A stretch of DNA of 64,000 nt from an uncultured Pseudomonadales bacterium (lineage in GTDB: Bacteria; Pseudomonadota; Gammaproteobacteria; Pseudomonadales; UBA7434), in assembly GCA_943788835.1 (NCBI GenBank), contig CALSRU010000010.1, forward strand, positions 124,001 to 188,000, in the 5' to 3' direction. This document shows positions 8,702 through 19,105 of this stretch, piece after piece. The first letter of the stretch is position 1; each line of letters begins with the position of its first letter. Position numbers and translations under genes: made by a program. Below the pieces are notes generated by a model. That model was given only the letters and a program-made list of their open reading frames with translations. It searched no databases and was not told the origin of the DNA.

Positions 8702-10618
8702 TTAGTCATTTTGCACAGACTCAGCAATCGCATCAATATGACGCCCCTGCAATGCCTGCTTAATACTTTGATTCATACGCCGCGCAGCAAATGCTTCCGT
8801 CTGATGACCTAGTCGCGCAATAGCATCTTTAATTAAAATAACCTCGTCCTGCTTTGCTGCAGCAGCGAGTTGGGTAACAGCCGCTTCAATGCTCTGCACT
8901 TCGCTCTCATCAAGTAAATGCCGATCGGCTTGGAGCGCGGCCTGCACTGCATCGAGCAATGACTCCGCTTCGATGCGCTGCTCAACCAGAGCGCGCACCT
9001 CAAGATCATCGCGCGCAAACTGATGCGATGCCTGCAACATAGCCGTTATCTGAGCTTCCTCTAGCCCATACGAAGGCTGAACTTTAATACTGGCAGCCAC
9101 ACCGGTATTGGTCTCGCATGCACTCACCTCCAACATACCGTTGGCATCAACAGCAAAGGTTACCTGGATATGCGCCGCGCCAGCCACCATCGCCGGTATA
9201 CCACGCAGCTCAAACCGGGCTAACGATCGACAATCCACCACCTGCTCTCGCTCGCCTTGAAGCACGTGCAGGGCGAGCGCTGTTTGGCCATCTTTGTACG
9301 TAGTAAATTCCTGGCCGCGAGTACAGGGAATAGATGTGTTGCGATGAATGATTTTCTCAACTAAACCACCCATAGTTTCAATCCCTAATGAAAGCGGCAA
9401 CACATCCAATAATAATAATTCGCGCTCTTGATTATTGCCGACCAACATATCGGCCTGAATCGCAGCGCCCATAGCCACAACTTGATCGGGATCAACGTCG
9501 ATCTTTGGCTCTTGGCCAAATAACAGCGCCACTTTCTCGCGTACTCTTGGCACCCGAGTTGAACCGCCTACCATTACCACATCGCCAATATCACTCGGGA
9601 CTAAATCGGCATCATCTAAGCTGGCTTTGCATCCAGCTAACGTTTGCTCAACTAACCCATCAATCAATTCTTCAAACTGATGTCGACTCAACTCACCAGC
9701 CCAATCAACACCATTGCCGGCTACTGCAAGACCCACTGCACTGTGCTCTGACAACGCTTGCTTGGCTGCACGAGCTTCTTGCAACAACTGGCGGTACGCT
9801 GAGGGACCTAAATCGGCGGCCGACACTGCTGCCTGCGCCAACACCCAGTCGGCAATCGCGCGATCAAAGTCATCGCCCCCTAGCGCCGCATTACCGCCGG
9901 TAGCCAGCACTTCAAAAACGCCTTCGCTGAGCTGCAAAATAGAAACATCAAAGGTACCGCCACCCAAATCAAAAACCGCTATATAGCGATCATCGGCTTT
10001 ATCTAAACCATAAGCCACAGCCGCAGCCGTAGGCTCGTTAATCAGTCGCAATACATTCACGCCGGCTAGCGTAGCGGCGTCTTTAGTCGCTTGGCGCTGG
10101 GCATCATCAAAATATGCTGGCACAGTAATAACAGCACCCTGTAGCTGCCCACCCAATGCACTTTCTGCACGGGCAGCCAGATTTTTAAGAACCTCTGCAG
10201 AGGCCTCAACTGCAGTAACTACCCCAGCCCGCGTACGCACAGCAACTAACGATGAACTGTTGCTCGCATCAGTCGATCCAGCACTAGCGTCCGGCCTTAC
10301 GTAATCATAGGAGTCATTGCTTTGAATATCATCTGTAGAACGCCCCATCCAGCGCTTAAAAGAGGCTAATGTATTGTGTGGATCAGCAATGGACATATCG
10401 AGCGCAGGCTGCCCAACCAAATTAACTTGATCTTCGGCATAATGAACAACAGAGGGCAGCAAAGCTTCTCCCTGGGCATCGACAATCACATGGGGCGCCT
10501 TGCCAGGCGGCACTGTAGCCACTAACGAATTGGTTGTGCCAAGGTCAATACCCACTGCCCGCTTGAACTGATGAGGCATTGGCGACTTGCCAGGTTCTGA
10601 GATTTTTAATAACGCCAC
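8702..10618 (-). CDS. hscA: HscA, Hsp70-type chaperone for Fe-S cluster transfer
   Basis: The 638-residue protein is an Hsp70: [11 protein letters not shown] at the N terminus, [21 protein letters not shown] in the nucleotide-binding domain, then a substrate-binding domain with [12 protein letters not shown]. HscA binds the LPPVK motif of IscU and with HscB drives cluster transfer by ATP hydrolysis. The start at 10618 gives an N-terminal extension of about 20 residues before the ATPase domain, as usual in HscA. It is cytosolic. It lies 73 bp after hscB. Confidence 0.96.
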   Translation of the reverse strand: MALLKISEPGKSPMPHQFKRAVGIDLGTTNSLVATVPPGKAPHVIVDAQGEALLPSVVHYAEDQVNLVGQPALDMSIADPHNTLASFKRWMGRSTDDIQSNDSYDYVRPDASAGSTDASNSSSLVAVRTRAGVVTAVEASAEVLKNLAARAESALGGQLQGAVITVPAYFDDAQRQATKDAATLAGVNVLRLINEPTAAAVAYGLDKADDRYIAVFDLGGGTFDVSILQLSEGVFEVLATGGNAALGGDDFDRAIADWVLAQAAVSAADLGPSAYRQLLQEARAAKQALSEHSAVGLAVAGNGVDWAGELSRHQFEELIDGLVEQTLAGCKASLDDADLVPSDIGDVVMVGGSTRVPRVREKVALLFGQEPKIDVDPDQVVAMGAAIQADMLVGNNQERELLLLDVLPLSLGIETMGGLVEKIIHRNTSIPCTRGQEFTTYKDGQTALALHVLQGEREQVVDCRSLARFELRGIPAMVAGAAHIQVTFAVDANGMLEVSACETNTGVAASIKVQPSYGLEEAQITAMLQASHQFARDDLEVRALVEQRIEAESLLDAVQAALQADRHLLDESEVQSIEAAVTQLAAAAKQDEVILIKDAIARLGHQTEAFAARRMNQSIKQALQGRHIDAIAESVQND

Positions 10619-10691
10619 GCTTAACTCGTTCTGTTGATGATCGATGACAAACTAATAAGTTTTAATAACACGGCTGCAGAACCATTGGGTT

Positions 10692-11237
10692 TTATAATGC
10701 CTTGAGCGCCACGCTTACTTCTTCGTTGAGCTTTTCAAAAAAACGCATCTTGCTTACCAATGCAGCGAGGGCTTGGCCATCCAGTAATGGCAGATCAAGC
10801 ACTTGACCCTGACCAACTTCGGTAGCCGAAAAATCCTGCTGCGCCACACGAAAAGAATGAGTAACCTCACTTAAGAGCACCTCAAGGGCCTTAGCGTCGC
10901 GCTCATCACGACTTTCTTCAAGGGATTCACGTAACTCCATTTGCTCAAATAAAAATGCACTATCTTTTTCCGTATAACTTTGAGCATCTAACACTAAGCC
11001 TTGAAGCTCGAGCAAATGCATCGCTCGCTGTACAGGATTACCTAGCACGCTCGCAGCAGTATTTATTTGCGCAGAAAACTGCGCCGCTAATCGTTGCTCT
11101 TGCGGAGTTGCGTTACAAAAACGGTCAGGGTGGTATTTCCGCTGTAATTCACGCGAATTTTTTCTCAGAACCTTAAGATCAACTTCAAAGCGCTGCGGCA
11201 AAGCCATCAGCGTAAAATAATTACTCTCGATATTCAC
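10692..11237 (-). CDS. hscB: HscB, J-domain co-chaperone
   Basis: The 181-residue protein has an N-terminal J domain with the HPD motif in KYHPDRF (about residue 35) and a C-terminal helical IscU-binding domain. HscB delivers IscU to HscA and stimulates its ATPase. It follows iscA after 14 bp, so both are probably translated from one message. Length and order match the family. Confidence 0.95.
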   Translation of the reverse strand: MNIESNYFTLMALPQRFEVDLKVLRKNSRELQRKYHPDRFCNATPQEQRLAAQFSAQINTAASVLGNPVQRAMHLLELQGLVLDAQSYTEKDSAFLFEQMELRESLEESRDERDAKALEVLLSEVTHSFRVAQQDFSATEVGQGQVLDLPLLDGQALAALVSKMRFFEKLNEEVSVALKAL

Positions 11238-11251
11238 AGCTTATGGCGCGC

Positions 11252-11575
11252 TCACACAGTAAAACTTTCACCGCAGCCACATTCGCCTGCTGCATTGGGG
11301 TTTTTGAATTCAAAGCCTTCGTTTAAACCCTCTTTTACAAAGTCCATTTGAGTTCCGTCTATGTAGACAAGACTTTTCGGGTCAACCACCAGCTTTACGC
11401 CTTGAAATTCAAACACCTCGTCACTGACTTCAACATCATCAACAAACTCGAGTACGTAAGCCATACCAGAACAGCCGGTAGTCTTGACGCCCACACGAAT
11501 ACCGACACCTTCACCACGCTGCTCGAGCTGTTGGCGAACATGCTGAATAGCTGTATCTGTCATGGTAATAGCCAT
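11252..11575 (-). CDS. iscA: IscA, A-type Fe-S carrier
   Basis: The 107-residue protein has the three A-type cysteines: one in TTGCSGMAY and two in ECGCGES at the C terminus. LDGTQ-like and [10 protein letters not shown] segments match IscA closely. It carries iron or clusters from IscU to targets. The gene begins 4 bp after the stop of iscU, so translation is probably coupled. Confidence 0.96.
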   Translation of the reverse strand: MAITMTDTAIQHVRQQLEQRGEGVGIRVGVKTTGCSGMAYVLEFVDDVEVSDEVFEFQGVKLVVDPKSLVYIDGTQMDFVKEGLNEGFEFKNPNAAGECGCGESFTV

Positions 11576-11579
11576 CGTT

Positions 11580-11978
11580 CTATACGGCTTCCTGCGTGGC
11601 AGCAGACTTTTCTTTTAAGTCTGAAATAGCTGCTTTGATAGCGTCTTCGGCTAGCACCGAGCAGTGGATTTTAACGGGCGGTAAAGCCAGCTCTTCAACG
11701 ATATCAGTATTTTTTATTTCCAGAGCCTCGTCTAAGGTTTTACCCTTGACCCATTCCGTTAGCAATGAACTAGACGCAATAGCCGATCCACAGCCATAAG
11801 TCTTAAACTTAGCATCTTCAATAACACCATCATCGCTGACTTTGATTTGCAGGCGCATCACATCGCCACAAGCAGGCGCACCCACCATACCAGTACCAAC
11901 CGATGCATCACTCGTGTCTAACTTACCAACATTGCGTGGATTCTCGTAATGATCGAGCACTTTTTTACCGTATGCCAT
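11580..11978 (-). CDS. iscU: IscU, Fe-S cluster scaffold
   Basis: The 132-residue scaffold has its three ligand cysteines in [14 protein letters not shown] and IHCSVLA, and the HscA recognition motif LPPVK directly before the third. New [2Fe-2S] clusters are built here with sulfur from IscS. Normal length. A 97-bp gap separates it from iscS. Confidence 0.97.
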   Translation of the reverse strand: MAYGKKVLDHYENPRNVGKLDTSDASVGTGMVGAPACGDVMRLQIKVSDDGVIEDAKFKTYGCGSAIASSSLLTEWVKGKTLDEALEIKNTDIVEELALPPVKIHCSVLAEDAIKAAISDLKEKSAATQEAV

Positions 11979-12075
11979 TCGTTCTTACCTCTGTTTTAAC
12001 GCTTTCTAAAGCCTTCCCTGTATTAGAGTCAGCTTTAACCGATTAGTTATACCATTGTGCCGGCAGACTCGCTTT

Positions 12076-13290
12076 TCAGTGGGCTGCCCACTTCACCGAA
12101 TCTAAATCGACACCATCTTTAAACATATCCCACAACGGGGATAGATCGCGTAATTTCTCGACCGCCGCGCGCACCTTTTTAATAGTGAAGTCAATCTCAG
12201 CTTCGGTGGTGTAACGCCCAACGCTAAATCGCAAAGAGCTGTGCGCCAACTCATCGCTACGACCCAGCGCTCGCAACACATAAGACGGCTCAAGGCTGGC
12301 TGAAGTGCACGCTGAGCCTGATGATATAGCCAAATCTTTGAGTGCCATAATTAGCGACTCGCCCTCAACAAAGTTAAAGCTGACATTGAGCATGCCTGGC
12401 AAATGATGCTCACCATGGCCATTCAAATAAACTTCTTCCATATCACACACACCCTGCCACAATCGCTCACGCAAAGCTGCTATGCGCTCATTGTCAGCGG
12501 CCATTGTTTCATGAGCAATACGCGCTGCCTCACCAAAACCTACTAGTTGGTGCGTGGGCAGCGTGCCCGATCGCATACCTCGCTCATGTCCACCGCCGTG
12601 CATCTGAGATTCGATTCGCACCCGCGGCTTACGTCGCACATACAAAGCGCCAATACCTTTGGGGCCATACATTTTATGTGCTGACATCGACATCAAATCA
12701 ATTTTCAAGGCTTCCATGTCAACGGGTATTTTTCCCACCGACTGCGCCCCATCCACATGCAAAATAATTTTTCGCGCGCGGGTAATTTCGCCAATAGCAG
12801 CAATATCATTTAGCACACCAATTTCATTATTAGCATGCATGATTGAAACTAAAATTGTATCGTCGCGAATCGCAGCTTCTACTGCAGCAGCCTGAGTTAA
12901 ACCCTCGCTATCGGGTTTCAAATAAGTCACTTCAAAACCCTCTCGCTCTAGCTGCCGGCAAGTGTCGAGCACCGCTTTGTGCTCGATAGAAGATGTAATA
13001 ATATGCTTACCCTTGCCCTGATAAAAGTGCGCAGCACCCTTAATCGCCAGATTATCTGACTCGGTTGCACCTGAAGTCCAAACGATCTCACGGGGGTCAG
13101 CATTAATAAGTTCAGCTACTTGCGACCGAGCGGTTTCAGCTGCCTCTTCGGCTTGCCAACCAAACTGATGCGAACGAGATGCGGGGTTACCAAAAATGCC
13201 TTCGTTCGTTAAGCATTCCGACATCTTTGCAGCCACACCCGCATCGACTGGCGTGGTGGCTGAGTAGTCAAGATAAATCGGCAATTTCAT
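12076..13290 (-). CDS. iscS: IscS, cysteine desulfurase
   Basis: The 404-residue PLP enzyme converts cysteine to alanine and a persulfide for Fe-S clusters and tRNA thiolation. The PLP lysine is in [10 protein letters not shown], the mobile active Cys in [10 protein letters not shown], and the C terminus ends VKWAAH. I start it at ATG 13290 ([14 protein letters not shown]) because GGAGTACACA precedes it and family members start there; the ATG at 13302 would add four residues and lacks a ribosome site. It lies 51 bp after iscR. Confidence 0.97.
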   Translation of the reverse strand: MKLPIYLDYSATTPVDAGVAAKMSECLTNEGIFGNPASRSHQFGWQAEEAAETARSQVAELINADPREIVWTSGATESDNLAIKGAAHFYQGKGKHIITSSIEHKAVLDTCRQLEREGFEVTYLKPDSEGLTQAAAVEAAIRDDTILVSIMHANNEIGVLNDIAAIGEITRARKIILHVDGAQSVGKIPVDMEALKIDLMSMSAHKMYGPKGIGALYVRRKPRVRIESQMHGGGHERGMRSGTLPTHQLVGFGEAARIAHETMAADNERIAALRERLWQGVCDMEEVYLNGHGEHHLPGMLNVSFNFVEGESLIMALKDLAISSGSACTSASLEPSYVLRALGRSDELAHSSLRFSVGRYTTEAEIDFTIKKVRAAVEKLRDLSPLWDMFKDGVDLDSVKWAAH

Positions 13291-13341
13291 TGTGTACTCC
13301 AAATGTGTAAAAAAATAAAATATAAAAACAACACAAGTCTG

Positions 13342-13827
13342 CTAATCACGCACTGCGATTCGCACTACCTGCTCAAGGTTGGCCTCAGAAAATGCATGCC
13401 TTTGCCGCGCCGAGACTGCTTGAATTTCTTTGCGCTGAACCAAGTCTGCCAAAGAAATCCCATCCAAGAAGTTATGTATTTGCCGCGTTAAGTCATCCCA
13501 CAAATGATGCGTTAGACATGTTTGCCCCTCATGACAATCACTTTTACCTGAGCAGTTCGTAGCATCCACGACTTCATCAACCGCCTCGATGATAGCTGCC
13601 ACGGATACAGTAGCTAAGTCTCGGTCAAACGAATACCCGCCCCCAGGGCCACGTGAACTAGCCACCAATTTATTACGGCGCAGCTTTACAAAAAGCTGTT
13701 CGAGATAAGACAGTGACAGCTCCTGTCGCTTAGCAATTTCAGCCAAGCTCACCGGCCCCGACTCGCTGTGCAGCGCGAGATCGAGCAGCGCGGTTACTGC
13801 GTACCGGCCTTTAGTGGTTAAGCGCAT
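13342..13827 (-). CDS. iscR: IscR, Rrf2-family Fe-S regulator
   Basis: The 161-residue protein has an Rrf2 winged helix (MRLTTKGRYAVTALLDLA) and the [2Fe-2S] ligand cysteines at 92, 98 and 104 (CSGKSDC, then GQTC). Holo-IscR represses the isc promoter and derepresses it when clusters are scarce. It is first in the operon, with an IscR-type site over its own promoter at 13924-13956. Confidence 0.97.
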   Translation of the reverse strand: MRLTTKGRYAVTALLDLALHSESGPVSLAEIAKRQELSLSYLEQLFVKLRRNKLVASSRGPGGGYSFDRDLATVSVAAIIEAVDEVVDATNCSGKSDCHEGQTCLTHHLWDDLTRQIHNFLDGISLADLVQRKEIQAVSARQRHAFSEANLEQVVRIAVRD

Positions 13828-13923
13828 CGTACTTTCTCTTTAAAATCAATTGGTTGCGCAGGGCGCGCTAGAGATAAACTTCGCTCAGCAAGCCCACGCA
13901 ATGAGGTGGACGCTTCGTCGGCA

Positions 13924-13956
13924 ATTATCTTAAACCTGAGTGATTTGGTCAAGTAT
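13924..13956 (-). promoter_or_regulatory. isc operon promoter with IscR type 1 operator
   Basis: On the minus strand TTGACC (13952-13947) and GATAAT (13929-13924) are 17 bp apart, a strong sigma-70 promoter. The 25-bp stretch 13956-13932 begins ATACTTGACC and ends CTCAGGTTT, close to the type 1 IscR consensus with about three differences. The overlap with the -35 box fits repression by holo-IscR. Confidence 0.8.
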
Positions 13957-14059
13957 ATAATTGAGTTAATTAGTGGGTTTTAAATCAGGCGAAACCACAC
14001 ACAAAATCACAAGCCTATGATTTATTTGACATTCTGACGCCCTTCTTAAATGCGGCCCA

Positions 14060-14713
14060 TCATTTAGTTGGGTAGCCTTCAACTTTCACCATGATCTCGT
14101 TGCGGCGCATGAATGGTGGCGTAAATGGGGGGTTGTAGGCAGCCGACTCAGTCACCCCCATTACCTCTATGCCATGCTCTTGCAGGCGCTCACGCAACCG
14201 CTGCTCATACTTCACTAAATTTCTCTCGGTCCATCTGCCTGAGTATCGCAACACAGCCATTAAACGCTCCGGCATTGGTCTGATCACAACGCGGGGATCA
14301 ACAGGCACCGGCGCGTCATCTATTGCATATTGGCTTGGTAACATAAATGCCACCTTCCAACCCTGAGTCGTCGGCAAGCGCTGCACGGGCGCGGTCATCG
14401 CTATATCCTCACTGACTCGATGGCGCTGCACCGGAGCCGTCATGGCAATGCTGGCTTGATCGATATTGCCGCCGGATATGTACCTGAACAAGCGCATAAA
14501 GCCCTCATTCGATGCGGCCTTGTAGCTCTCCTCCCCAACCACCTCGGTCTCGGCCACAATATAGGGCTGATAAAGCCGGTATTCCAACTTGCCTTCTTGA
14601 TAAAGCACTTTATATCCGGGTTTTTCAAGCGCCATGGAATGGCCCGCTAAATGCGAAGTTAATAGAAAAACCAGCACCTGGCCATATCGCTGAAAAAAGC
14701 TTGATAAATGCAT
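14060..14713 (-). CDS. SOUL-family heme-binding protein
   Basis: The 217-residue protein starts with a hydrophobic segment (residues about 10-28, probably a signal peptide) and then the SOUL domain: EYRLYQPYIVAETEV, two near-identical IAMTAPVQR segments, and a C-terminal YNPPFTPPFMRRNEIMV. Eukaryotic SOUL/p22HBP proteins bind heme or porphyrin; bacterial roles are not settled. The repeated AMTAPVQ motif is a hallmark of the family. It is upstream of iscR on the same strand but separated by 230 bp holding the isc promoter. Confidence 0.85.
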   Translation of the reverse strand: MHLSSFFQRYGQVLVFLLTSHLAGHSMALEKPGYKVLYQEGKLEYRLYQPYIVAETEVVGEESYKAASNEGFMRLFRYISGGNIDQASIAMTAPVQRHRVSEDIAMTAPVQRLPTTQGWKVAFMLPSQYAIDDAPVPVDPRVVIRPMPERLMAVLRYSGRWTERNLVKYEQRLRERLQEHGIEVMGVTESAAYNPPFTPPFMRRNEIMVKVEGYPTK

Positions 14714-15027
14714 TTCGTAAGACCACTCTAGTTTATCGGTGAATGGCGAATACTATACGCCATGGTCACAAAACCAGATCATCCTCACACACCTCAATCA
14801 TGATAGATACGCCGTCCGGCGAATCCGACCGCAGCGCTGCAAACACCGCAGTATATTATCGGCAAAAATAGCCGGCTTAACCGTTTCAGCCGAGGGCACT
14901 GTGTGACATAGTAATGCGGCGTAACTAGCGCCATAACTTCAGCGGAGTTCAGACAAAGGCTCCAACTAAAACTGCTTCAAACGCTACAGCCTTTCATTTT
15001 TTAGCTCTACACAATGAGGATTAATCC
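14714..15027. other. Intergenic region, divergent SOUL and enoyl reductase genes
   Basis: About 310 bp with no convincing ORF. It must contain divergent promoters; I see no strong consensus box. An AGGATTAATCC-like ribosome region precedes ATG 15028. Confidence 0.5.
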
Positions 15028-16266
15028 ATGCGGCAATTCGATATTATTTTATTTGGCGCAACAAGTTTCGTGGGTGAGATTTTAACGAGATATATGCTCG
15101 CTCAGCAGCCATTAAATGGAGAGATGAAGTGGGCGATCGCTGGGCGATCGCCCACCAAACTTAATCAGCTAAAGTTGTCACTCGGCGATGCTGCAGAAGC
15201 CCTTCCGATCGTTGTGGCTGACACTGACAACCAAGCAAGTATTGACGCCATGTGCGGCTCAACCAAGGTCATAGCCTCGACTGTGGGACCCTATGCACTG
15301 TATGGCGAGCCGGTGATTCAGTCCTGCGCCGCTTTGGGCACCGATTACTGCGACTTAACCGGTGAACCCCAATGGATTCATAAAATGCTGGGGCGGCATG
15401 AAGCTGCGGCAAACAAGTCTGGCGCCCGCATTGTTAACTGCTGCGGTTTCGATTCTATACCCTCCGATCTAGGCGTATATTTTTTGCAACAAAGATCGAA
15501 ACAAACACTCAAGCAACACTGCAACATCGTCAAGATGAGAGTAAAAGCCATGAAAGGCGGCGCCTCTGGCGGCACCATCGCCAGCATGCTGAACGCGATA
15601 AAAGAGGCTATGCAAGACAAAAATATACGTAAAAAAATTGCCAGCCCCTACGCATTGTGCCCCGCCGGACATGGCTTCAAGGTCAAGCAAATTAATCTCA
15701 AATCTGCGCAATACGACAAAGATGTGCAGGCATGGATCGCTCCTTTTGTCATGGCAGCCATTAACGTTCGGGTAGTGCATCGCAGTAATGCCCTATTGCA
15801 TAAGCAATACGGCGAGAACTTCCTGTATGACGAAGCAATGATTACTGGCCCTAAAGCAAAGGGCGGTATGGGCGCCGCAGCCCTAACCGCAGGGCTAGGC
15901 GGATTTATGCTCGCCGCCCTCCTTCCGCCTACCCGATGGTTGATGGAGAAAACCATCTTACCCAAACCCGGCGAGGGGCCGAGCCCGCAGGCACAACTGG
16001 AAGGCTATTACGATTTGCGCTTCATTGGGACTACCCCAGATGGCCAAACTATAAGCTGCAAGGTCACCGGTGATAGAGATCCCGGCTATGGCTCCACCGC
16101 CAAAATGCTTGGGCAAGCCGCGTTATGCTTAGCGCAAGATATGAATGAAAAGCCTGGCGGCTTTTGGACTCCCGCCAGTCTTTTTGGTGAAAAAATAATC
16201 GCCAGACTGGAGGCCCGTGCCGGGCTAACTTTCGACATCGAACAGGCCTTGAAAGCCTCTCAATAG
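15028..16266 (+). CDS. Saccharopine dehydrogenase-like / trans-acting enoyl reductase family protein
   Basis: The 412-residue protein opens with a Rossmann motif (IILFGATSFVGEILTRY) and has the WAIAGRSPTKL and GEPQW segments of the family that includes saccharopine dehydrogenase-like proteins and mycobacterial trans-acting enoyl reductases. A hydrophobic stretch around residue 290 (AAALTAGLGGFMLAALL) may contact membrane or lipid. Members reduce or bind lipid-like substrates with NAD(P)H, but the substrate here is unknown. AGGA lies upstream of the ATG. It stands alone with 240 bp before the next gene. Confidence 0.8.
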   Translation: MRQFDIILFGATSFVGEILTRYMLAQQPLNGEMKWAIAGRSPTKLNQLKLSLGDAAEALPIVVADTDNQASIDAMCGSTKVIASTVGPYALYGEPVIQSCAALGTDYCDLTGEPQWIHKMLGRHEAAANKSGARIVNCCGFDSIPSDLGVYFLQQRSKQTLKQHCNIVKMRVKAMKGGASGGTIASMLNAIKEAMQDKNIRKKIASPYALCPAGHGFKVKQINLKSAQYDKDVQAWIAPFVMAAINVRVVHRSNALLHKQYGENFLYDEAMITGPKAKGGMGAAALTAGLGGFMLAALLPPTRWLMEKTILPKPGEGPSPQAQLEGYYDLRFIGTTPDGQTISCKVTGDRDPGYGSTAKMLGQAALCLAQDMNEKPGGFWTPASLFGEKIIARLEARAGLTFDIEQALKASQ

Positions 16267-16509
16267 AAGCACTGCATCGAACAAATCGCGGCACCTTTAT
16301 TACCCACTCATGTTGTTAGCGCTCTCAAAGGCCAAAAGGCGTCGCGCTCCCTCTCAATCCACAGTGACTACACTATTTTTGTGCTAAGCTTTTCAGCAGA
16401 CCATAATAAGGTTTCAGCAATGGAAAAGCTTTTGCATGCATCGAAAACCAGATTGCTAGGCTAAGTATTTTGAAGGCTGTTGAACGTGTGAACTGGGGTG
16501 GCAACAAGC

Positions 16510-17064
16510 ATGAAAGGTATGATTTTTTGTGAGTTTTTAGAGATGGCCGAAGAAGCCTTTGGGATTGTTGTAGTTGATGAAATGCTGGAAACTACAGAGC
16601 TACCCAGCGGAGGAATTTATACTGCGGTAGGCACCTACGACCACCAAGAGCTCATTGCCATGGTGATACGTCTTTCCCAAATTACTGAAATACCTCTGCC
16701 CGACCTACTCCAAACTTACGGACAAAACTTATTTGGCAAGTTAATGGAAACGCTGCCACAAATCATCCCGAAAAACCAGGACTGCTTTCAATTCATAAAG
16801 GCAATTGATAGCTACATCCATGTAGAAGTTGAAAAACTCTATCCCGACGCTGAGCTACCACGTTTACGCTGCGACGAAGTCGGTCATGACAAACTATTGC
16901 TACATTACAGTTCGTGCCGACCATTTGCCAAAGTTGCAGAAGGCTTGCTATTGGGATGCGCCGATTATTTCAATAACGCATTTACGCTGAGTGTTGTTGA
17001 TAGTGAACAGGCATCTGACCACGAAATTAGCTTTCAACTCCTGCGAACACGACTACCTGCATGA
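16510..17064 (+). CDS. H-NOX heme gas sensor (NO/O2)
   Basis: The 184-residue protein is a stand-alone H-NOX domain: MKGMIFCEFLEMAEE at the start, proximal His104 in SYIHVEVEKLYPDAELP, and the heme propionate clamp YxSxR as Y133-S135-R137. Such proteins bind NO (or O2) through heme and signal to a partner in the same operon. No distal-pocket residue can be judged by eye. I start at ATG 16510, preceded by GGGGTGG; an upstream GTG at 16498 adds four residues. Its stop at 17062-17064 is one base before the ATG of the GGDEF-EAL gene, so that enzyme is its likely partner. Confidence 0.93.
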   Translation: MKGMIFCEFLEMAEEAFGIVVVDEMLETTELPSGGIYTAVGTYDHQELIAMVIRLSQITEIPLPDLLQTYGQNLFGKLMETLPQIIPKNQDCFQFIKAIDSYIHVEVEKLYPDAELPRLRCDEVGHDKLLLHYSSCRPFAKVAEGLLLGCADYFNNAFTLSVVDSEQASDHEISFQLLRTRLPA

Positions 17065-17065
17065 A

Positions 17066-19021
17066 ATGAAAAAGCTTACACCCCAGCAGTTAAAATCTGA
17101 TGAAGAGAATTTAATTCTCAAACGCCAACTGCAGCGACAGAAAAAAGCACGCAAGCAGGCGGAGTCTATTTTGGAAGAAAAGAGCTACGAGCTCTACCAG
17201 ACCAATCAAAGTCTTCAAGAATCGATAGCACAACTGGACAGACGCGTCGATGAAAGAACGCAAGAATTAAGGGATGCCAAGAACCTTTCGGAAAAAAATG
17301 CACAAGATTTAGAAAAATCTAACAAGCGCTTCGAGCTTGTGTTAGAAGCCAGTAAAGCAGGCCTTTGGGAAATAAACTGCGAAACCCGAGAAGTTCGCTG
17401 CTCAGAACGCCTAGCCAACATGTTTCACCTATCCTTAACAGAAGCAACCGAAAAATTAGCCGATTTATCTATATTCGCTGGAGAAAATGGCCGCGAGGTT
17501 AAAGCGCGCCTTAACAAAGCGATGGCTTCGGAAACAACCGTCGACCTTGAATGTGAAATCGCCGTAGGTAATGGCCCAGCTAGGTGGTTCAAGCTGAACG
17601 CCAGAACTCACTTTGATACCAACGGCAAAGCTCTATGGCTTGCAGGCGCCTTTGTTGACATTAACGAGCGCATAGAGATTGCTTTGTCAGCTCAGCATAT
17701 GGCAACTCATGATAACCTAACCAACATAGCCAACCGTGCTCTATTTAATAAGCGGATGGCGGAGGCCCATGAAGCATCTATACGCAGTAACGAAATTTTC
17801 TCTATTATCATTTTAGATTTAAATGCATTTAAAGAAGTCAACGATGAGCACGGTCACCAGGCTGGAGACCAACTGCTGCGCCATGTGGCAAACAACGTAC
17901 TCTCGGTGGTTCAAAATACCGATACAGTTGCCCGGCTAGGTGGTGATGAATTTGCAATTATTTTAAGAGACATTAAAACTGTTGACTACGTTACAGCCGT
18001 GTGCCAAAAAATAATTTACCGATGTGGAAAAAAAATCACTTGCAACGAAGCCCAAGTTGGCATATGTATTTCTATGGGGGTTGCCACCTATCCAAATGAT
18101 GGAGCAACTACTTCTGAACTCATTAGAAACGCAGACCTTGCCATGTATCATGCGAAGAAAAATAAAAACAGCCAATCAGCATTTCATATTTTCTCTCACG
18201 AACTAGTCGCCGATATTCAACAAGCCCGCGCAATGAGACTGGCCATTAAAGAGGGCATGAAAAAACAAGAATTTATTTTGCACTACCAACCAAAATATAA
18301 TGTTGAGAGCAATCGTATACTAGGTGTGGAGGCGTTAATACGCTGGCCCAGAGCCGACGGCTCGTACACACCGCCCGATGAGTTTATTCCGCACGCCGAG
18401 GAAGGCGGCTTGATCAATGAACTTTCGGAATGGATAATTAACGAAGGCTGCAAGCAGGCTGCACGATGGTTTCGACAAGGGTTAGAGATACCTGTCGCAA
18501 TCAACCTTTCTCCTTTGCAATTTGCCGAACAAAACCTGCCCAATATTTTTTATGATGCGTTGCGTCGAAATAACCTACCGGGCACAATGATTGGCGTTGA
18601 AATTACTGAAAACTGCGTCATTGATGATCTTTACCGAACCACCCATCAGCTGTCTCTGCTGCGAGCGCTAGGCATAGAAGTGAGTATCGACGATTTCGGC
18701 ACGGGCTACTCCAGCTTAAGCTACTTACACCAACTGCCTATCCAAGTCATCAAGATCGATCGCTCATTCATCGGGCAAGTCACTGATAACCCAGAGAGCG
18801 CCACGATAGCCGATGCCATCATTAAGCTGAGCCATGCGCTCGGCGCCACTGTTGTAGCAGAGGGCGTAGAAACCGAAGAGCAGCTAGTTTGGCTTAAGGA
18901 AAGAAAATGCGAAGCTGCCCAAGGTTATTATTTTTCTCCTGCATTGCCTGCGGCAAAAATACCCACACTAGCCTCTGTAACGTTCCAAGCCTCGCCAAAA
19001 GATAGCAGGCAAGCTGGCTAA
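17066..19021 (+). CDS. PAS-GGDEF-EAL c-di-GMP turnover enzyme, partner of H-NOX
   Basis: The 651-residue protein has an N-terminal coiled coil (residues about 10-75), a PAS domain (about 85-210), a GGDEF domain with intact RLGGDEFAII, and an EAL domain with LGVEALIRW, NLSPLQF, VEITE, DDFGTGYSSL, KIDRSFI and VAEGVET. Both active sites look complete, so it may make and degrade c-di-GMP. The RxxD inhibitory site before GGDEF reads QNTD, so product inhibition at that site is unlikely. In Shewanella and Legionella, H-NOX partners of this type change c-di-GMP in response to NO. I choose ATG 17066, one base after the H-NOX stop; translational coupling is likely. Confidence 0.93.
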   Translation: MKKLTPQQLKSDEENLILKRQLQRQKKARKQAESILEEKSYELYQTNQSLQESIAQLDRRVDERTQELRDAKNLSEKNAQDLEKSNKRFELVLEASKAGLWEINCETREVRCSERLANMFHLSLTEATEKLADLSIFAGENGREVKARLNKAMASETTVDLECEIAVGNGPARWFKLNARTHFDTNGKALWLAGAFVDINERIEIALSAQHMATHDNLTNIANRALFNKRMAEAHEASIRSNEIFSIIILDLNAFKEVNDEHGHQAGDQLLRHVANNVLSVVQNTDTVARLGGDEFAIILRDIKTVDYVTAVCQKIIYRCGKKITCNEAQVGICISMGVATYPNDGATTSELIRNADLAMYHAKKNKNSQSAFHIFSHELVADIQQARAMRLAIKEGMKKQEFILHYQPKYNVESNRILGVEALIRWPRADGSYTPPDEFIPHAEEGGLINELSEWIINEGCKQAARWFRQGLEIPVAINLSPLQFAEQNLPNIFYDALRRNNLPGTMIGVEITENCVIDDLYRTTHQLSLLRALGIEVSIDDFGTGYSSLSYLHQLPIQVIKIDRSFIGQVTDNPESATIADAIIKLSHALGATVVAEGVETEEQLVWLKERKCEAAQGYYFSPALPAAKIPTLASVTFQASPKDSRQAG

Positions 19022-19052
19022 AAAGACTTGCTTAAACAATCTTTACGCCCAT

Positions 19053-19082
19053 AAAAAAACCATCTCAAATGAGATGGTTTTT
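19053..19082. terminator. Bidirectional rho-independent terminator
   Basis: The stem CCATCTC / GAGATGG with loop AAAT is flanked by an A-run on the left and a T-run on the right. It can end both the H-NOX operon (plus) and the convergent PEP-CTERM gene (minus). Confidence 0.85.
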
Positions 19083-19105
19083 CAGGTAGCTTTTAAAGTG
19101 TCTCG

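Noticed and set aside
15130-15160. GGGCGATCGC inverted copies resembling HIP1 palindromes
   Set aside because: Lies in the enoyl reductase-like coding frame and occurs only here; likely chance.
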